Shown here piece by piece: positions 1 through 11,943 of a stretch of 64,000 bases of DNA. Below the pieces are notes generated by a model. It was not told where the DNA came from. It saw nothing but the letters and a program-made list of their open reading frames with translations, and made no database searches. Numbering within the stretch: the first letter of the stretch is position 1; every line of letters begins with the position of its first letter. The DNA comes from Emydura subglobosa (Eukaryota; Chordata; Testudines; Chelidae), in assembly GCA_007922225.1 (NCBI GenBank), contig ML680097.1:62001-126000 (forward strand). The letters run 5' to 3'. Position numbers and translations under genes: made by a program.

Positions 1-920
1 CTTGAAGCCACGGATATCACTTCATTCCGGAAGGTTGAAGCCAACACCCTGTGAAATGGAGAAGAACGAATCTTAAGTATTACATCGGGACTTGGTTGGG
101 TATATTGAGTTTTGGGGAGAACTGGAGTATACCTCCGCTGTATTATAACCCCTCCAAATGACCCTATTATTGTTAATTTATCCTACAATAAATTTGTTTT
201 TGTTTACTTTACATAGTTTCCTGATTCATCCACTAATTACTGGGACCGATGATAGATACAGTGGGGAACCCTTAAACACTACCTCTTGTATCTGCTGGTG
301 GGTGGATTTCGGTGTTTACCCCTCTTTCCTGCTAACATGCCTATGCACAAGGAACTCTGGGACTGGTAGTTCTTGATCTTGTCACGGAGAGGAGCCCAAA
401 TCTCTCTGTCTCTCAGTCTCAAACGACATGTCCTAGTTTAATTGCACAAGCACTCACTCTCTATTCTAGAGAAGGGCCTGGGCTGCGCCAGCAACTCCCT
501 GTTCAGAATGTTGCTTGAGACTGCTCGAACACCGCTTCTGATTGACACCAGCAAATCTCACAAGATCTGGACAACAGATACATAGATATAGGGAAATAAG
601 TTTCTATAAATATCCTCAGGCATGATCTACAATTTAGACTCAATTTTTTCCTCTTGGTAATGGGGGGTTGCCGCCTGGGCTGGGCCCCTCAGGGCCTCAG
701 TAAAATGTACCCTAGCCCCCCATGTGGGGTCCCTGATAGTAACTGATTGGAACAAAGGCCTTGTCTACTCTAGGAAGGGTTTGCTAGTATGACTAAGGCT
801 CATTCAAATGGTACCCATAGCAGATAGTCCTTCTCTCAGATTATTTCCTCTTCACACAAAACCAAAGACAAACGTTATTATTTATATTACAGCAATGTAG
901 AAAGGCCCAGAGATCTGGAC
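1..920. other. Unclassified non-genic stretch
   Basis: No supported gene. An AATAAA polyadenylation-type hexamer lies at 187-192 in an AT-rich context, and the preceding 180 bases could be the end of a decayed retroelement, but I cannot name a family. The short ORF at 158-376 has no recognisable domain. The rest looks like ordinary intergenic DNA. Confidence 0.3.
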
Positions 921-1075
921 CCTCTGGGCACTGTACACACATAGTAAGAAATAGTCCCTGCCCAAAAGAACTCACAACTTAAAGAGACAAGACACCCAAA
1001 GTATGGATTGTTATCCCCATTTTACAGACAGGGAACTGAGACACAGAGAAGTGAAGTGACTTGTTCACCCCAGGG
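921..1075 (-). repeat. Ancient amniote interspersed repeat (MIR/L3-like)
   Basis: The stretch runs from 'CTGGGCACTGTACACACATAG' (shortened here) through a 'cccattttacagacagggaactgagacacagagaagtgaagtgacttg'-type tail. This is the reverse complement of the common MIR-type block 'caagtcacttcacttctctgtgtctcagttccctgtctgtaaaatgggg'. The family assignment is from memory of the consensus; the left part may instead belong to an L3/CR1-like repeat. Orientation is inferred from the MIR consensus. Confidence 0.55.
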
Positions 1076-1949
1076 TGGGATTAACCTTTTGTGGGCCTCG
1101 TGCCAAACATATTTGTGGGCCCCCATGGGACATTACAGCAGGAGTGCTGGAACTTCCCCCCGTCCTGCCTCTTTCCCCCAATACCCCACCCCTCCCTGCC
1201 TCTCCCATCCAAGGCCCTGCCCGCCACTCGCTGCTCTCCTGCCTCCCCCTTCTCTGTCACTCACTCCTCTCCACCTCCCCCCACCTCAGGGGTTTAAGCA
1301 AAGTGAATGAAGTCACTGTATGCTTTGTCTTTATATATCCATATACTTCCTTTCTGACAAACGAGAAAACTTAATCTGTGGACCAACTATTCACTTGCTA
1401 GAAATGCAGGCATAAATGTAACCCTTCTGCCAGGACATCTCCTTTTGCAAGCACAGAGTTTGAGAGTAGAAAGTAAACCTTTTAATAAAAGGAAGGAAGT
1501 AACACAGCACTGGTTTCAGAAAACAGTGCAAACAGAATTCAGAAACACAATGAGCAGAAACCACCCCACCCCAGAGTACGTGGGGCATATCCTTTGCCTC
1601 TTCCTTTTTGCTTTCCCCTGCCCTACCGACTATCGTAGTTGCACTGTCCACCTCTCAGTCATGGGGATCCACCAGCCCCCTCTGCTGGCTGTCAGTCTCT
1701 TGAGGTTTCCCAGTTCCTTTAGCAACTTCAGCTCTAGTGAGCTCAGCTTTCAGTGAGTTCAGCTCTAGGGAGTTCACCTCCCAGTGATTTCAGCTTTCAC
1801 TTCATGGGAAAACCCTCTGCTGACACAGGAGCATTATTCCTGCTTTTAATAAAACAAAATATTTCAAGAAGAATCATTAATTCTACCTTTTAACAGTGGG
1901 AGGAGATAGTCAATCCATGCCTGAGGGCAGTCCTTGGTTAGGGCTGGTG
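1076..1949. other. Unclassified stretch with a C-rich segment
   Basis: A pyrimidine- and C-rich tract lies at about 1,155-1,300. Overlapping ORFs there are proline/serine-rich artefacts of composition. No gene or recognisable transposon was seen. Confidence 0.3.
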
Positions 1950-2650
1950 CAGGACTCTGCACTTGTCCTTGTTGAACCTCATCAGATTTCTTTTGGCCCA
2001 ATCCTCCAGTTTGTTTAGGTCCTTCTGTATCCTATCCCTATCTTCTAGGGTATCTACCAATCCCCCCAGCTTAGTGTCATCTGCAAACTTGCTGAGGGTG
2101 CAATCTACCCCATCCTCCAGATCATTGATGAAGATGTTGAACAAATCCGGCCCCAGCACCGACCCTGGGGAACTCTGCTTGTGACCGGCTGCCAGCTAGA
2201 CATGGAGCCATTGATCACTACTCGTTGAGCCCTATGCTCTAGCCAGTTCTCTATCCATTTTATAGTCCATTCATTCAACCCATACTTCCTTAACTTGCTG
2301 ATAAGAATACTGTGAGAGACCGTATCAAAAGCTTTGCTAAAGTCAAGGTATATCACGTCCACCGCTTTCCCCACATCCACAGAGCCAGTCACCTCTTCAT
2401 AGAAAGCAATCAGGTTGGTCAGGCATGACTTTCCCTTGGTGAATCCGTGTTGACTGTTCCTGATCACCTTCCTCTCTTCCAAGTGCCTTAAAATGGATTC
2501 CTGGAGGACCTGCTCCAAGATTTTTCCAGGGATTGAGGTGAGGCTGACCGGTCTGTATTTCCCTGGATCCTCTTTCCTCCCTTTCTTGAAGATGGGCACT
2601 ATATTTGCTTTTTTCCAGTCATCAGGGACCTCCCCCAGTTGCCACAAGCT
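1950..2650 (-). mobile_element. CR1 LINE internal fragment (reverse transcriptase part)
   Basis: The minus strand encodes a CR1 reverse transcriptase segment: the [13 protein letters not shown] block, [15 protein letters not shown], the catalytic [13 protein letters not shown] motif, a VPQG turn and FADDTK. A frameshift near 2,150 separates the VPQG part from the FADD part. Homology to the longer CR1 copies at 20,135-22,963 and 31,008-32,786 starts and stops inside the RT gene. The copy therefore lacks the endonuclease, the RT C-terminus and the usual CR1 3' tail. On the sense strand a run of 16 A directly precedes the 5' edge. It cannot encode a functional protein. Confidence 0.9.
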
Positions 2651-2665
2651 TTTTTTTTTTTTTTT
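2650..2665. repeat. Poly-T run bordering the CR1 fragment
   Basis: Sixteen consecutive T bases sit exactly at the edge of the CR1 homology. In CR1 sense orientation this is poly-A upstream of the element. Confidence 0.9.
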
Positions 2666-3648
2666 AAATACTCTCAAATCCTATACATGAGCTGGTGTTT
2701 CTTTGTAAATTTCCATCTTTCTCTGTCTTTAAATATCCCTGAAACAAGACAAGGCTCAGGACAAGAAAGTCTCCCATCCTAGACATGGGAAACAGAAAAG
2801 GCCTGATAAACCATCTTCCCTTGAAAACCTGAATTCACTCCATTTTTCAGGTGTTAATGGAAGATTCCTAGGGTAAGCAGCTTCGTGATTTATTTAAAAC
2901 ACAGAACTGATTATGTCTGAATAATCACTAGGATGAGTCACAAGAGTCTGCATTCTAATGCCTCACAGTAATAACATCCAGGCTTTGCTAAATCATCTGG
3001 TTCAGAGAGGCTGAGATCAAAGCTTTGAATTCCATCAGTGAAACTATCTTTTCTTTTCTTTTTTGGTTGCTCATCAAGGAATCGAAATAAACTTGTTGGC
3101 TTTGCAAGAACTTTTCAGCTACACAAGCAGTTTAAAATGATCTTGAGTCTTAACCATAGGACTGGGCATTTTAAATAGAAATTGTCATAATGGAAATTCA
3201 CCTAGTCTGAATCACTTACGCAATTTATTGTGGCACAGCGCCCTCTAGGACCACTTTGTGGCAAAGCAGCTTCTAAGACTGGGGAGAATAGGGCCCAATA
3301 TTTTTAGAACTTGGTCCTGGCTTTATATTTTTTCTAATAATTAAAAAGCAGTTTATAATTGTAACAAGGCATGCTGGGACACATATTATTGTGTAGCAAC
3401 TATGCATGGAGGAGGCCTGAGGCACAAGGCCAAACAAAACACATAGTGTATGCTAGTTGCTTCCTCACTGCTGTAACGTGGTAACACACCATGGAGTGCC
3501 CTAATGCTTCAATAATAGTATGTCTTTCCATCCAATCTACCCCACCTGTGGGACAGGGAAGATAAAGACATGTTGAAGCTGTAAACAAACTTTTATCTGT
3601 CTCTGGTTAACACATGCGCACTCACACCCACACACTGAATAGACAGCA

Positions 3649-3736
3649 TCTGATTCTGATCTAATCTACACCTATGTAATTCCATTTTTCAGTCAAGTTA
3701 CTCCTGATTTGTCTTGGTGTGAGATCAGAATCAGGC
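3649..3736. repeat. Short palindromic MITE-like element
   Basis: The left arm 'tgattctgatctaatcta' (with CACC following) mirrors the right arm 'ggtgtgagatcagaatca' around a loop of about 45 bases. The same 'CTGATTCTGATCTCACACC' word recurs near 12,008, which suggests a dispersed family rather than a chance hairpin. No coding capacity. Confidence 0.6.
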
Positions 3737-4384
3737 CCACACTAGAATACTTATGATTTTGCTAGTCTGCAGCTTTGTATACAAGAAGAGTTTCTCCCTT
3801 CCTGCTGTCGTAAACATGATTTGGGAAGTATTTGGAAAAGGTGCTTTTAAATATTGAAGAAACAATGCTAGTAACTTCCAGGAAATGGCTTCAAGCCTTC
3901 AGCAGAAAGTCCAGAAAGGACACTGCACCATCTATTCTCTAATGCCAGTTATTTCCTCTTAAGAAACTATTCCAGCAAGTCAGGGGACAACAGTTCACCG
4001 GTTTAAATGTTTCTATTAATGGTTTTTTCTAGCGCAATGGTCATTGCATTCTAACAAGCCAAGATGTACAAGGAGAAAGCCTTTAAATAAAGTGTTTAGA
4101 ACAAATTAATCTCTCATGTAATTCCATTGGCTACAATGGTGTGAATTTGGCTCTTTGGATTTATAAAAAGATTGGTTTGCTGAGAGACTGTCATTGGAAC
4201 AGATACTACTGGTGTAAATCTGAAGTAACTCCATCAACTTCAGTTGTGTTATCACAGGTGTAAATGAGATCAGAATCTCACCCAGTGCTATAGGAGCACA
4301 GTGACTGTCCTTGATTATTTCCTCCTTTCTTAATAAATCTTATGTGTGAATTTAGTGCTGGTGAAGGTACGGGATTGGCAAACT

Positions 4385-4471
4385 GGGGCTTGATCCTGTG
4401 TTTTGCCAAGATGCACTGAGGCCAAGATGCATTGGGGCTTGATCCTGTGTGTTGCCAAGACAAACTGAGGA
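4385..4471 (+). repeat. Imperfect tandem duplication, period about 49 bp
   Basis: The word 'ggggcttgatcctgtgt' followed by 'tgccaaga' occurs at 4,385 and again at 4,434, each ending in 'actgagg'. Two units only. Confidence 0.75.
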
Positions 4472-5477
4472 CTCAACACAACACAGGTCTTTGTCCCTCT
4501 ATTTTTCCATGGAAAAACACTGGCAACTGCTGTACACATTTTCCATGCACCACATTCCTCCTTTGTGCCTCAAGCATGACCTGGATTATTCAAGTTTTGG
4601 GTATATGACAGTAATTCATTTTCTGTGGCCTATTCGGTTCTTGATCTCTCAACTAAGGTTGCCACCAATGTGGCCAATTAGTGTCAGATATGAAGATGGG
4701 TTTTGTAAGGTGGATACCTGTCCTAAAGGGAACTGGATTGAGATTCTCCAGCTCATTTCAAATTACAGCCCAGCAGCTTTTAAAATACGAACAACTTTGT
4801 TGCAACAACCTAGACTGAACTCAGACCAGAGAACTAGAAGTTACTAAGACATTTGGATACCATTCTGATGAGCATGCTATAAAAGTCCATATAAATCAGA
4901 TAGAACTGAAAGTTTCCATATTCTATAGACAACCACCTAAAGCATCTGGAAGCTTATCTAATCTATCATATGTATCCATCCTTATAGATTACAAGATACC
5001 AACTACCAAAATATCTGAGTACTCTGGTGTCATGCTGGTTTTAAGAAGGAGCTTCCCAATGCACACCATATACGCTGCTCTGCTAAAGTTAAGGTTGAGC
5101 ATTTCTGTTTACAGATGAACTATTCTAAGTGCTCTAACTTGGTCTGTCTTGAAATTTGCTGTGCATCATAGGTGTGCTGGGTAGAAGTAGTAGTCCAAAT
5201 TTGGAGTCATTTGAGGATGGGTTTCTCAAGAGATAGACACGCCCCCCCCCAAACCAAGCATTTTACAAAACTAACTCATTCTTCTAACTTTTATTGCATA
5301 ATATGACTCTAATCGTTCCCCAACTGATCACAGTCTCTTGGTATTTATCTCATCTAGTGCATGACATTCACTGGCCCTTTGGGGAAGCAATATTTTAAAC
5401 GTTACTAATTTTAGCGTTTAGAACTTGGGTTTAGGTCAGTTGGGAGCCATCTCCACCTGGCCTATACTCAAATACCG

Positions 5478-5685
5478 AGGCTATGTCTACACCATAAGCA
5501 TCACAATGGCACTGTAGTTATGCCACTGTTGTGCTATAGTGTAGACACTTGCTACAGTGATAGAAGGTTTTTTTCTGTCGCTATAGTAAATCCACCGCCT
5601 CGAAAAATGGCAGTTAGGTTGACAGAAGAACAGCAGGTAGATCAACCTAAGTTTTAAGTGTAAATCAGACTTGAGCTTACTCCAC
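5478..5685. mobile_element. Nonautonomous DNA transposon remnant (hAT-like MITE)
   Basis: The segment begins 'ggctatgtctacacc' and ends near 'taagtgtaaatcaga', with an internal 'gtgtagacac'. The GTCTACAC-type termini match similar elements at 12,866, 37,693 and 52,371. The terminal inverted repeats are degraded, so borders are approximate. The hAT label is inference. Confidence 0.45.
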
Positions 5686-6333
5686 ACAAACCACTCTAGA
5701 CTTACTAAATTTTACCTCTCTGCCACGAAGGCCTCTACTCACCACTGGACAGTGCTGCCTCCTGGCGGTTCTGGGGCTTAGCTCTGTCATGTCAATGTCC
5801 TTTCCTAAGGTTGCACACGGTCACTTCCTTGGCCTGTGGCCCTTCTCACTCCAGGAACCACAGTGTCCTCCTTGTGACTCGGCCCTCCAGCCAGGTCACT
5901 GCATGGTGTGCCCTTCGCGGGAGAGGGATGTGTATCAAAGTCCCTGCTCACCGGCAGTCTTTCCATTCACTGCACCAGGTGCCACTCTCTCAGTGGCTGG
6001 CAGGGGAACCGGACCCACCCTCTACTCCAGGTTCCGACTCAGGGAACCTCTAAACAGCAGCCAAGGTGTGGTTCCCTCTTGCACCTTGCTGCCTTTCCTT
6101 AAGCCTCTTCCTTACCTCCTGGCCCTCCCACTCCTCTGAGTTTGCCAATCTCTCCACTCACTCCTCCCAGTGAGTGACCGTGGGCTGCTTCTCTATGGCC
6201 CCCAAACACACCTCTCTTCTCCCAGGGAATGAATACAGATACCTCCCTGATGTTGGAGGCTCAGTGCAATTTGAGTTGCCTGACCGCTGTCCTACAGGCC
6301 TAACCTAGTTGCTTGCTGAGCTATTCTGACCCC
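5686..6333. other. Unclassified stretch
   Basis: C/T-rich DNA with overlapping ORFs lacking any recognisable domain. It may be an old interspersed repeat, but I cannot assign a family. No gene supported. Confidence 0.3.
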
Positions 6334-7012
6334 TGTAGTATGACATCTTCAGGTTGGCAGAGATGAATAGGACTACTGAGTAACCTTGCAGATGTCTCAG
6401 TTTCTGCATACCGCGGTACACAACAAGACAAAATACACAACATGTGTGCTTGCAGCTGCACATAGATAACGGTGATGGGAACAAGAAGTTATCCTTGAAT
6501 GTCTGGGGTACACTTTTTCATTGCCAAGGGGCATATTTTTACATTGCCCCTCCTATCACCAGATGTTGTTTTGACGACCCCAATTATCATGATGAGAATG
6601 GAATGTAGTCAAGGGTGAAAACCCAATGTAGGTAATTAGCATATATGATAATGAGTAGAGAGGTAATTAGGTGGAAGCTGATTATGGAAGGGTATAAGAA
6701 GTTACCACTTAGACAAAGGGGTGCGCTCCATCAACACCTGACTCTGTGGGAGGTGCTGCCGGTCGGACCAGAGAATTCACTGACTCACTGGCAGGGCCCC
6801 TGAAGAAAGCCGTTCCTGTACACAGCCTTCAGAGTAACTGCTTAGCTCTCCAGGCTTAGTGAGTATGATATATTGTAGTTAATTTTAGACTTTGTATTCA
6901 ACTAGTCTATCTATAGAAAACCATGCACATTAAACCTTATTACTCTGCAAATTGGGCATACTGTGTCTCACTGGTATTCACACTGATCAACTAAGCATCC
7001 AATATCAACACC
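6334..7012 (+). repeat. Possible solo LTR
   Basis: The block starts with TG, contains a TATA-like 'gggtataagaag' near 6,690 followed by a GC-richer leader, and an ATTAAA polyadenylation-type signal near 6,930. That arrangement resembles an LTR with U3, R and U5. I see no matching second LTR or internal genes. Borders and family are uncertain. Confidence 0.35.
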
Positions 7013-8627
7013 TGCAGCCTCCTCTACTTCCAATTTCCTGACTTTTTAAAAGCTCCACATTCCCACACAGGTGACAAGCTTCCCTTAAGTATACGGCTAC
7101 CGTATGTTTGGGTTTTCCCAGACATGACCTCTTTTTCAGTCCTCCAATATCTGTCCAGGCGGATTTTTAAAATGTGAAGAAATGTTTGGAATTTTTCCTT
7201 GCTCATTGCAGATCAGAAAGAGCCATCTCTGCAGAGACCTAACTAGGCTCTTCAGCACCCAGGACAAGCAAGCATACTTGCGCCCCCTGCCATTGGGTTC
7301 CCGTCATTTCTCTGCCCCAATGGCTTTGCACCAGGGTTGGTTGCCTTGCTCATCCCACTCTGGTTGTCCCATTGGTCCCATGTCCCAATTGGTTCCTCCC
7401 CTGCATCTGCCATATCCTGCCTGCCCCAGCCCAACCTGCCAGGGAAGCAAAACCACCAAGCACCTCTCAGCCAGGTCACTTGCCCCACTGCTGGGTCTCA
7501 GAGCGCAGCCGGGAGGGGTGACAGGGCCAGGCCCCAGCTCCCTGCCTTGGGTCGTGGGAGAGGACCACGGGGAGGCACTAACTGACGAGCTGGCACTCCA
7601 TCCCAGGCCTGTACCAGCCACCATGACAGGGAGCATGACACTGCCCCCCCTCAAGTGTGAGGCCGCAGATACCCCTCCAACATTCCCCAAATACCCTATC
7701 CTGTTCCAGCACACACACACCCCTCCAGCACCCTCCAAATACCTCCTCCCCACCCAGTATACACACCTCATTTCAGCAACCCCCCAAATAGCCTCTCCCA
7801 GTACACACACAGCCTTCCAGCACCCTACAAATACCCCCTCTAACACTCCCCAACTGTACCATCCCTCCAGCTCTCCCTTCCCACCAGAAGTGTCCTCTAT
7901 TTAGGAACCTGAAATATGGAAACCATACCTAATTAGGGTTTTCCTCCCAGGCTTAATTCTCCCAGATTGCAGCCTAAATGGCTGATTGGGCCCAGTTGGC
8001 CCAGTTCAGCTCTTGCAGGGCCAGTGTGGAGCATACACCCCATCACACTGCCTATCACCCTTACCCAGAGGATACCTTCTGAAATACTGCCTTCACTTAC
8101 CCCTCAGTAAGCCCTGGAGATCACAGTCATGTATGCCACCAGACTGCTGACAATCTCGATGGCAAGAAGACATCTTTGTGCACCTCTGTGGACATGGCCT
8201 GCAAAACTCTGTGCTGCAATGAGGCATACCTGATCCTTTGAAGTTCACATGCACCTCTCATCATATTACAGTATCATAAGTAATAGCTCTGCAAAGATAC
8301 TCCAACTAATTCCTCCACCATTCACCACAGCTACACCTAACACAGTGAAAGCAATTGGAATGAGTGCAGATAAATGCTGTAATTCAAATCTGTGGACCGC
8401 AACAGAAATAATGACACATTCTCTCAGATCTTCCCCATGTCTATTTATTATGGGGTTGCCAATACTGCTATCCTGTCTTGGTACATTCTCCAGTATCAAA
8501 ATGGAACAGGTAAACATCCTCATATTCCCATGAAAGATGCCAGCTTTGATCAGAAGTCTGTAACTTTATATAGCACTCTTCATCCATAGGATCTTAATTA
8601 ATGTTCAACATAGTGATATGGCACTCA
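7013..8627. other. Unclassified C-rich intergenic stretch
   Basis: It includes a degenerate tandem repeat at about 7,690-7,850. The 240-codon plus-strand frame at 7,182-7,904 is low-complexity (P, S, T, H) and overlaps equally long minus-strand frames, which is what a C-rich repeat produces. No gene supported. Confidence 0.4.
7690..7850 (+). repeat. Degenerate minisatellite
   Basis: About three diverged units of roughly 45-58 bp, each carrying 'acacac', 'ccagcaccct' or a variant, and 'caaata', occur in a row. Confidence 0.55.
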
Positions 8628-8830
8628 GAGTATATCTATTCTGCATTGTAAGCCCAGGCTAGAGCCTGGGCTCAAGATAAACTCCCCTTGTGTTCACACT
8701 GCAATTGCACTAAACCAGGGCTAGGACCCAGGGTCCCAGGACCCTGCAGGACTGGAGTATCCAAGCTCAGGTGAAGCCAGAACCTAGGGTCTGAGGTCAA
8801 TTGCTTTGTAGTGTAGACACAGCCCTGGCT
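8628..8830. mobile_element. Nonautonomous DNA transposon remnant
   Basis: The right end carries 'gtgtagacacagccct', the same terminus type as other GTCTACAC-ended elements in this window. The left end is diverged. An internal 'gcccaggctagagcctgggc' palindrome is present. Borders approximate. Confidence 0.4.
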
Positions 8831-9008
8831 TGATTCAGATCCCAGGAGTCATCTGGATGAATCCCCCCGTTCCTTGTGGCAACTTCCTTAAACCTCTCTA
8901 TGCCAACAATCTGCAACACACTATATTGCAAACGGAAGCCACCCCCCCACACACCCATTTGTGAACAGCAGCAGCTCAGGTCCGTGTTAACCCACTGTCT
9001 TCTGATCA

Positions 9009-9712
9009 TGGATCTGCAAGCACACTATCAGAGAGCCTCCAGGGTTTGCAACAGAGAACGATATGAACAAGCCTTTTGCAAAGCGAGCTGCTTCCTGGTC
9101 ACGCAAGCACAGCCAGATTTTGGTGAATCTGTGGTGTAAGGCCAGTAAAACTCTGGACATCAGCAACCAGGAATGCCATGCATACCAGCAGGCAGCTAAA
9201 AAGTTGACAGCTGTACTTTCCGGACCGGTGATCAGTGCAGGGAGTGAATTAAGAGGCTAAAGAGAGAATACAGGAAGATCCGGGAGAAGAATTGCACTTC
9301 AGGCAACTCGCCAACGACATGCCTCTTTCACAATGACTTTGACTGGGTCCTGGGCACTGTGCCCAACACAGAGCCAACCATGCTTCATGATGACCTGATG
9401 AACCATGATGGTACCCTGCTGGCCCTTGAATCCAGCATGGGAACTGATTGCAGCCAGCAGCAGGCTCCCAGCCGGGATCATGAAGTGATTCTTTCAATGA
9501 AGCCAGTCCCAGAGTAGGCTGTGGATCAGGATCAACAGGAACAGTTTGGTTCCTACTCAGAAGAGTTGTTTGAGCCTCCCGCCTCTGAGGAACAGCCTGC
9601 TGCTAAGCCTGCGGAGAACCCGGTGGAGACAGAAGCTGCTCCAGAGCTCAGTAAGTCTATGATACAAATTAAAAGTTTATTATTACAGTATAAGGAGGGA
9701 TTTCTGCTTTAA
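9009..9712 (+). pseudogene. Myb/SANT-like (trihelix type) DNA-binding protein, broken copy
   Basis: The plus strand shows, in two frames, a Myb/SANT-like domain. A first part at about 9,063-9,215 reads 'ILVNLWCKASKTLDISNQE' and then AYQQAAKKLTA. After a frameshift, a second part contains DQCR, 'IKRLKREYRKIREKNCTSG' and FHNDFDWVLGT. This order matches the DNA-binding proteins carried by PIF/Harbinger transposons and their MSANTD/ZSCAN29-like relatives, where the domain binds DNA and can partner a transposase. A TGA at about 9,243 interrupts the second part. Another stop falls near 9,517, after which an open acidic tail (EELFEPPASEEQPA) continues to 9,712. With at least one frameshift and two stops it should not give a full protein. 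A domesticated gene's retained exon is less likely. Confidence 0.6.
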
Positions 9713-10231
9713 GAAGCAATGCAAAAACGGTAAGCCCCAGCTACCAGCATTTGGCCACTAATGGCGGATGTATCAAAGCATCCAGGCATCCCCCCATAAG
9801 CTCTGGGGTGGGTGGGTACCTTAGAAATATGTATAACAAAATATTCAAGAACCACTTCCCATATGCCTGGGGTAGTGTACAGAAGCTATTAATAAAACAT
9901 AACTGTTTTGGAAAGAAAGTGTCAAAGAATCCTATATCCAATTTAAACTCTACAGAGAATTTAGAGAGGCAGAATGGAAATTAGCCAGGACATACTGGGG
10001 TCAACTACAATAACTCTCAAGGCAAAAACCATAATTAATTACCACAAGTGGAATTTATATTGTTTTCACTTTTTACAAAGATGCCATCTCCAGAAGTACA
10101 AAAGTCCCTAGCACCACACTTGGTTATAGAAGCTGTTTAGGGTACTGACACCTTCTAATATTTATTTCATTTTCAGGTATCTTTCTTTTGATTTCAAAGT
10201 GTTGATTGTTACACACAATTCCTGTTCCTCA
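9713..10231. other. Unclassified stretch
   Basis: AT-rich DNA with no domain-bearing ORF. The part around 9,955-10,015 ('tttagagaggcagaatggaa') may be an old repeat. Nothing else is supported. Confidence 0.3.
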
Positions 10232-11180
10232 CAGATTCATAGATGCCAAGACCAGAAGGGACCATTCTGATCATATGATAGTCTGACCTCCTATGTAATA
10301 CAAGCCATACAACTTTCCCAAAATAATTCTTAGAGCATATCTTTTAGGGAAAAAAAAGTCCAAACTTGATTTAAAAATGGTCAGTGTTGGAGAATCCTCC
10401 ACAACACTTCATAAATTGTTCCGATGGTTAATTGTCCTTACTGTTAAAAATTTATGTTTTATTTCCCATTTGAATTTGTGTAGCTTCAACTTCCAGCCAT
10501 TGAATCGTGTTATATCTTTCTCTGATAGATTGAAGATCTCATTATTAAATATTTGTTCCCCATGTAGTTTATTATAGACTGCAATCAAGTCACCCCTTAA
10601 CTTTCTCTTTGCTACGCTAAATAGATTGAGCACTTTGAGTCTATCACTATAAAGCATGTTTTCTAATCCTTTAATCATTCCCCTTTCTCTTCTCTGAACC
10701 CCCTCTAATTTATCAACATCCTTCTAGAATTGTGGGCACCAGAACTGGACATAGGATTCTAGCTGCAAAATATAGAAGTAAAATAACCTCTCTACTCCTT
10801 CTTGAGAGTTCCTTGTTTATGCATCCCAGGATCTCACTAGTTGTTTTGGCTATAGTGTCAAATTGGGAGCTCATGTTGAGCTGATTATCCACCATGACCC
10901 CCAAACCTTTTTTGGAGTTACTGCTTCCCCCATCCTGTAAGTATGGCCTACATTTTTGTTCCTAGATGTATAAATTTACATTTAGTTGTATTCATATGCA
11001 TATTATTTGCTTGCACACAATTTACCAAGTGATCCAGATTGCACTGAATCAGTGACCTGTCCTCTTCATTATTTACTACTCCTCCAATTTTTGGATCATT
11101 GGCAAGCTTTATCAGTGATGATTTTATATTTTCTTCCAGGTCATTGATAAAATGTTGAAAAGCGCAGGGTCAAAGAAACT
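10232..11180 (-). mobile_element. Old CR1 LINE, 3' part
   Basis: On the minus strand, frames at 10,409-10,678 and 10,713-10,904 give a diverged CR1 C-terminal sequence. MIKGLENMLYSDRLK, NLFSVAKRKLRGDLIAVYN and NGWKLKLHKF are equivalent to the [32 protein letters not shown] and NGLKLQGG blocks of the young copies in this window. The 3' end is the 'ttcatagatgccaagaccagaagggacc' type rather than the ATTCTATG type, so it belongs to a different, older subfamily. Several frameshifts; not functional. Confidence 0.8.
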
Positions 11181-11846
11181 ATTAAACAAGATATTAGTCA
11201 TCACACCCTGAGCACTTCTTTTCTTTATAAAGGTCATTATTAGGAGAGTAGTAGATTACTTGTATGTTCATTTGCAGAATTATAACACTTAGCACTTATC
11301 CAGCTACTTACATCCAAGGATTTAACAAGGTCTGGTTCCCCTCCCACTTGTCCCAGCGTAAATCAGAAGTAACTTCACTGAAGTCAGTAGGCCAGTCAAT
11401 CACACTGAGCTGGTGTAAATCAATGTATCTCCATTAATTTAATAGAGCTATACCAAATTACATAATAGAATCATAGAATATTAGGGCTGGTCACCTAGTC
11501 CAACCCCTTGCTCAAAGCACGACCAACCCCAACTAAATCATTGTAAGCCAGGGCTTTGTCAAGCCGGGCCTAAACTGATCATCTGAGGATCTAGACCAAT
11601 GCAGTTGCACTGGTGTAAAACTTGAGTGAGGGGAAAGTAAGACCCTCTCAGCGTGCTGCAGCAATACTAGCTATATAGTCTTACAATGCCCTGCAGGGTA
11701 GGCAAATACTTATTCTCAATTACTTCATTTTAGATCCACTAGCACTAGTTTTACACCCCTAATTTACAGTCCTAATTTACACCCCTGTAATTGTGATTAG
11801 AATCTAAACCTTAAGTGACTTGCTTCCAGTAAGAGAGAGAGGCTGT
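11181..11846. other. Intergenic stretch with a CR1 tail
   Basis: Only the CR1 3' tail at 11,465-11,580 is recognisable. No gene. Confidence 0.35.
11465..11580 (-). mobile_element. CR1 LINE 3'-end fragment
   Basis: It reads 'atagaatcatagaatatta' then 'ggtcacctagtccaacccc' and 'gggctttgtcaagc'. This is the reverse complement of the CR1 3' end seen complete at 20,135 and 32,786. About 115 bp, diverged. Confidence 0.85.
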
Positions 11847-11943
11847 GGGCCTCATTCTCCTCTCATACTGGTGAGAATCAGGAGTAACTAGTGAAACTAG
11901 TGGAGTTATACAGATATAAACTGGTGTGAAAGGAGAATGAGGA
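11847..11943. repeat. Palindromic MITE
   Basis: The arms 'cctcattctcctctcatac' (11,850 on) and, on the opposite strand, 'cctcattctcctttcacac' pair almost completely around a loop of about 50 bases. A near-perfect short hairpin element with no coding capacity. Confidence 0.75.

Larger units (their letters stand above)
2666..5477. other. Intergenic DNA with small repeats
   Basis: No gene supported. It contains a palindromic MITE-like element (3,649-3,736), a short tandem duplication (4,385-4,471) and a C-run near 5,243. ORFs at 3,400-3,588 and 4,278-4,847 lack domains and look random. Confidence 0.35.

Noticed and set aside
7182..7904. 240-codon plus-strand ORF
   Set aside because: Proline/serine/threonine/histidine-rich translation of a C-rich, partly tandemly repeated stretch, with long open frames also on the other strand. 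No domain, no splice or promoter context.
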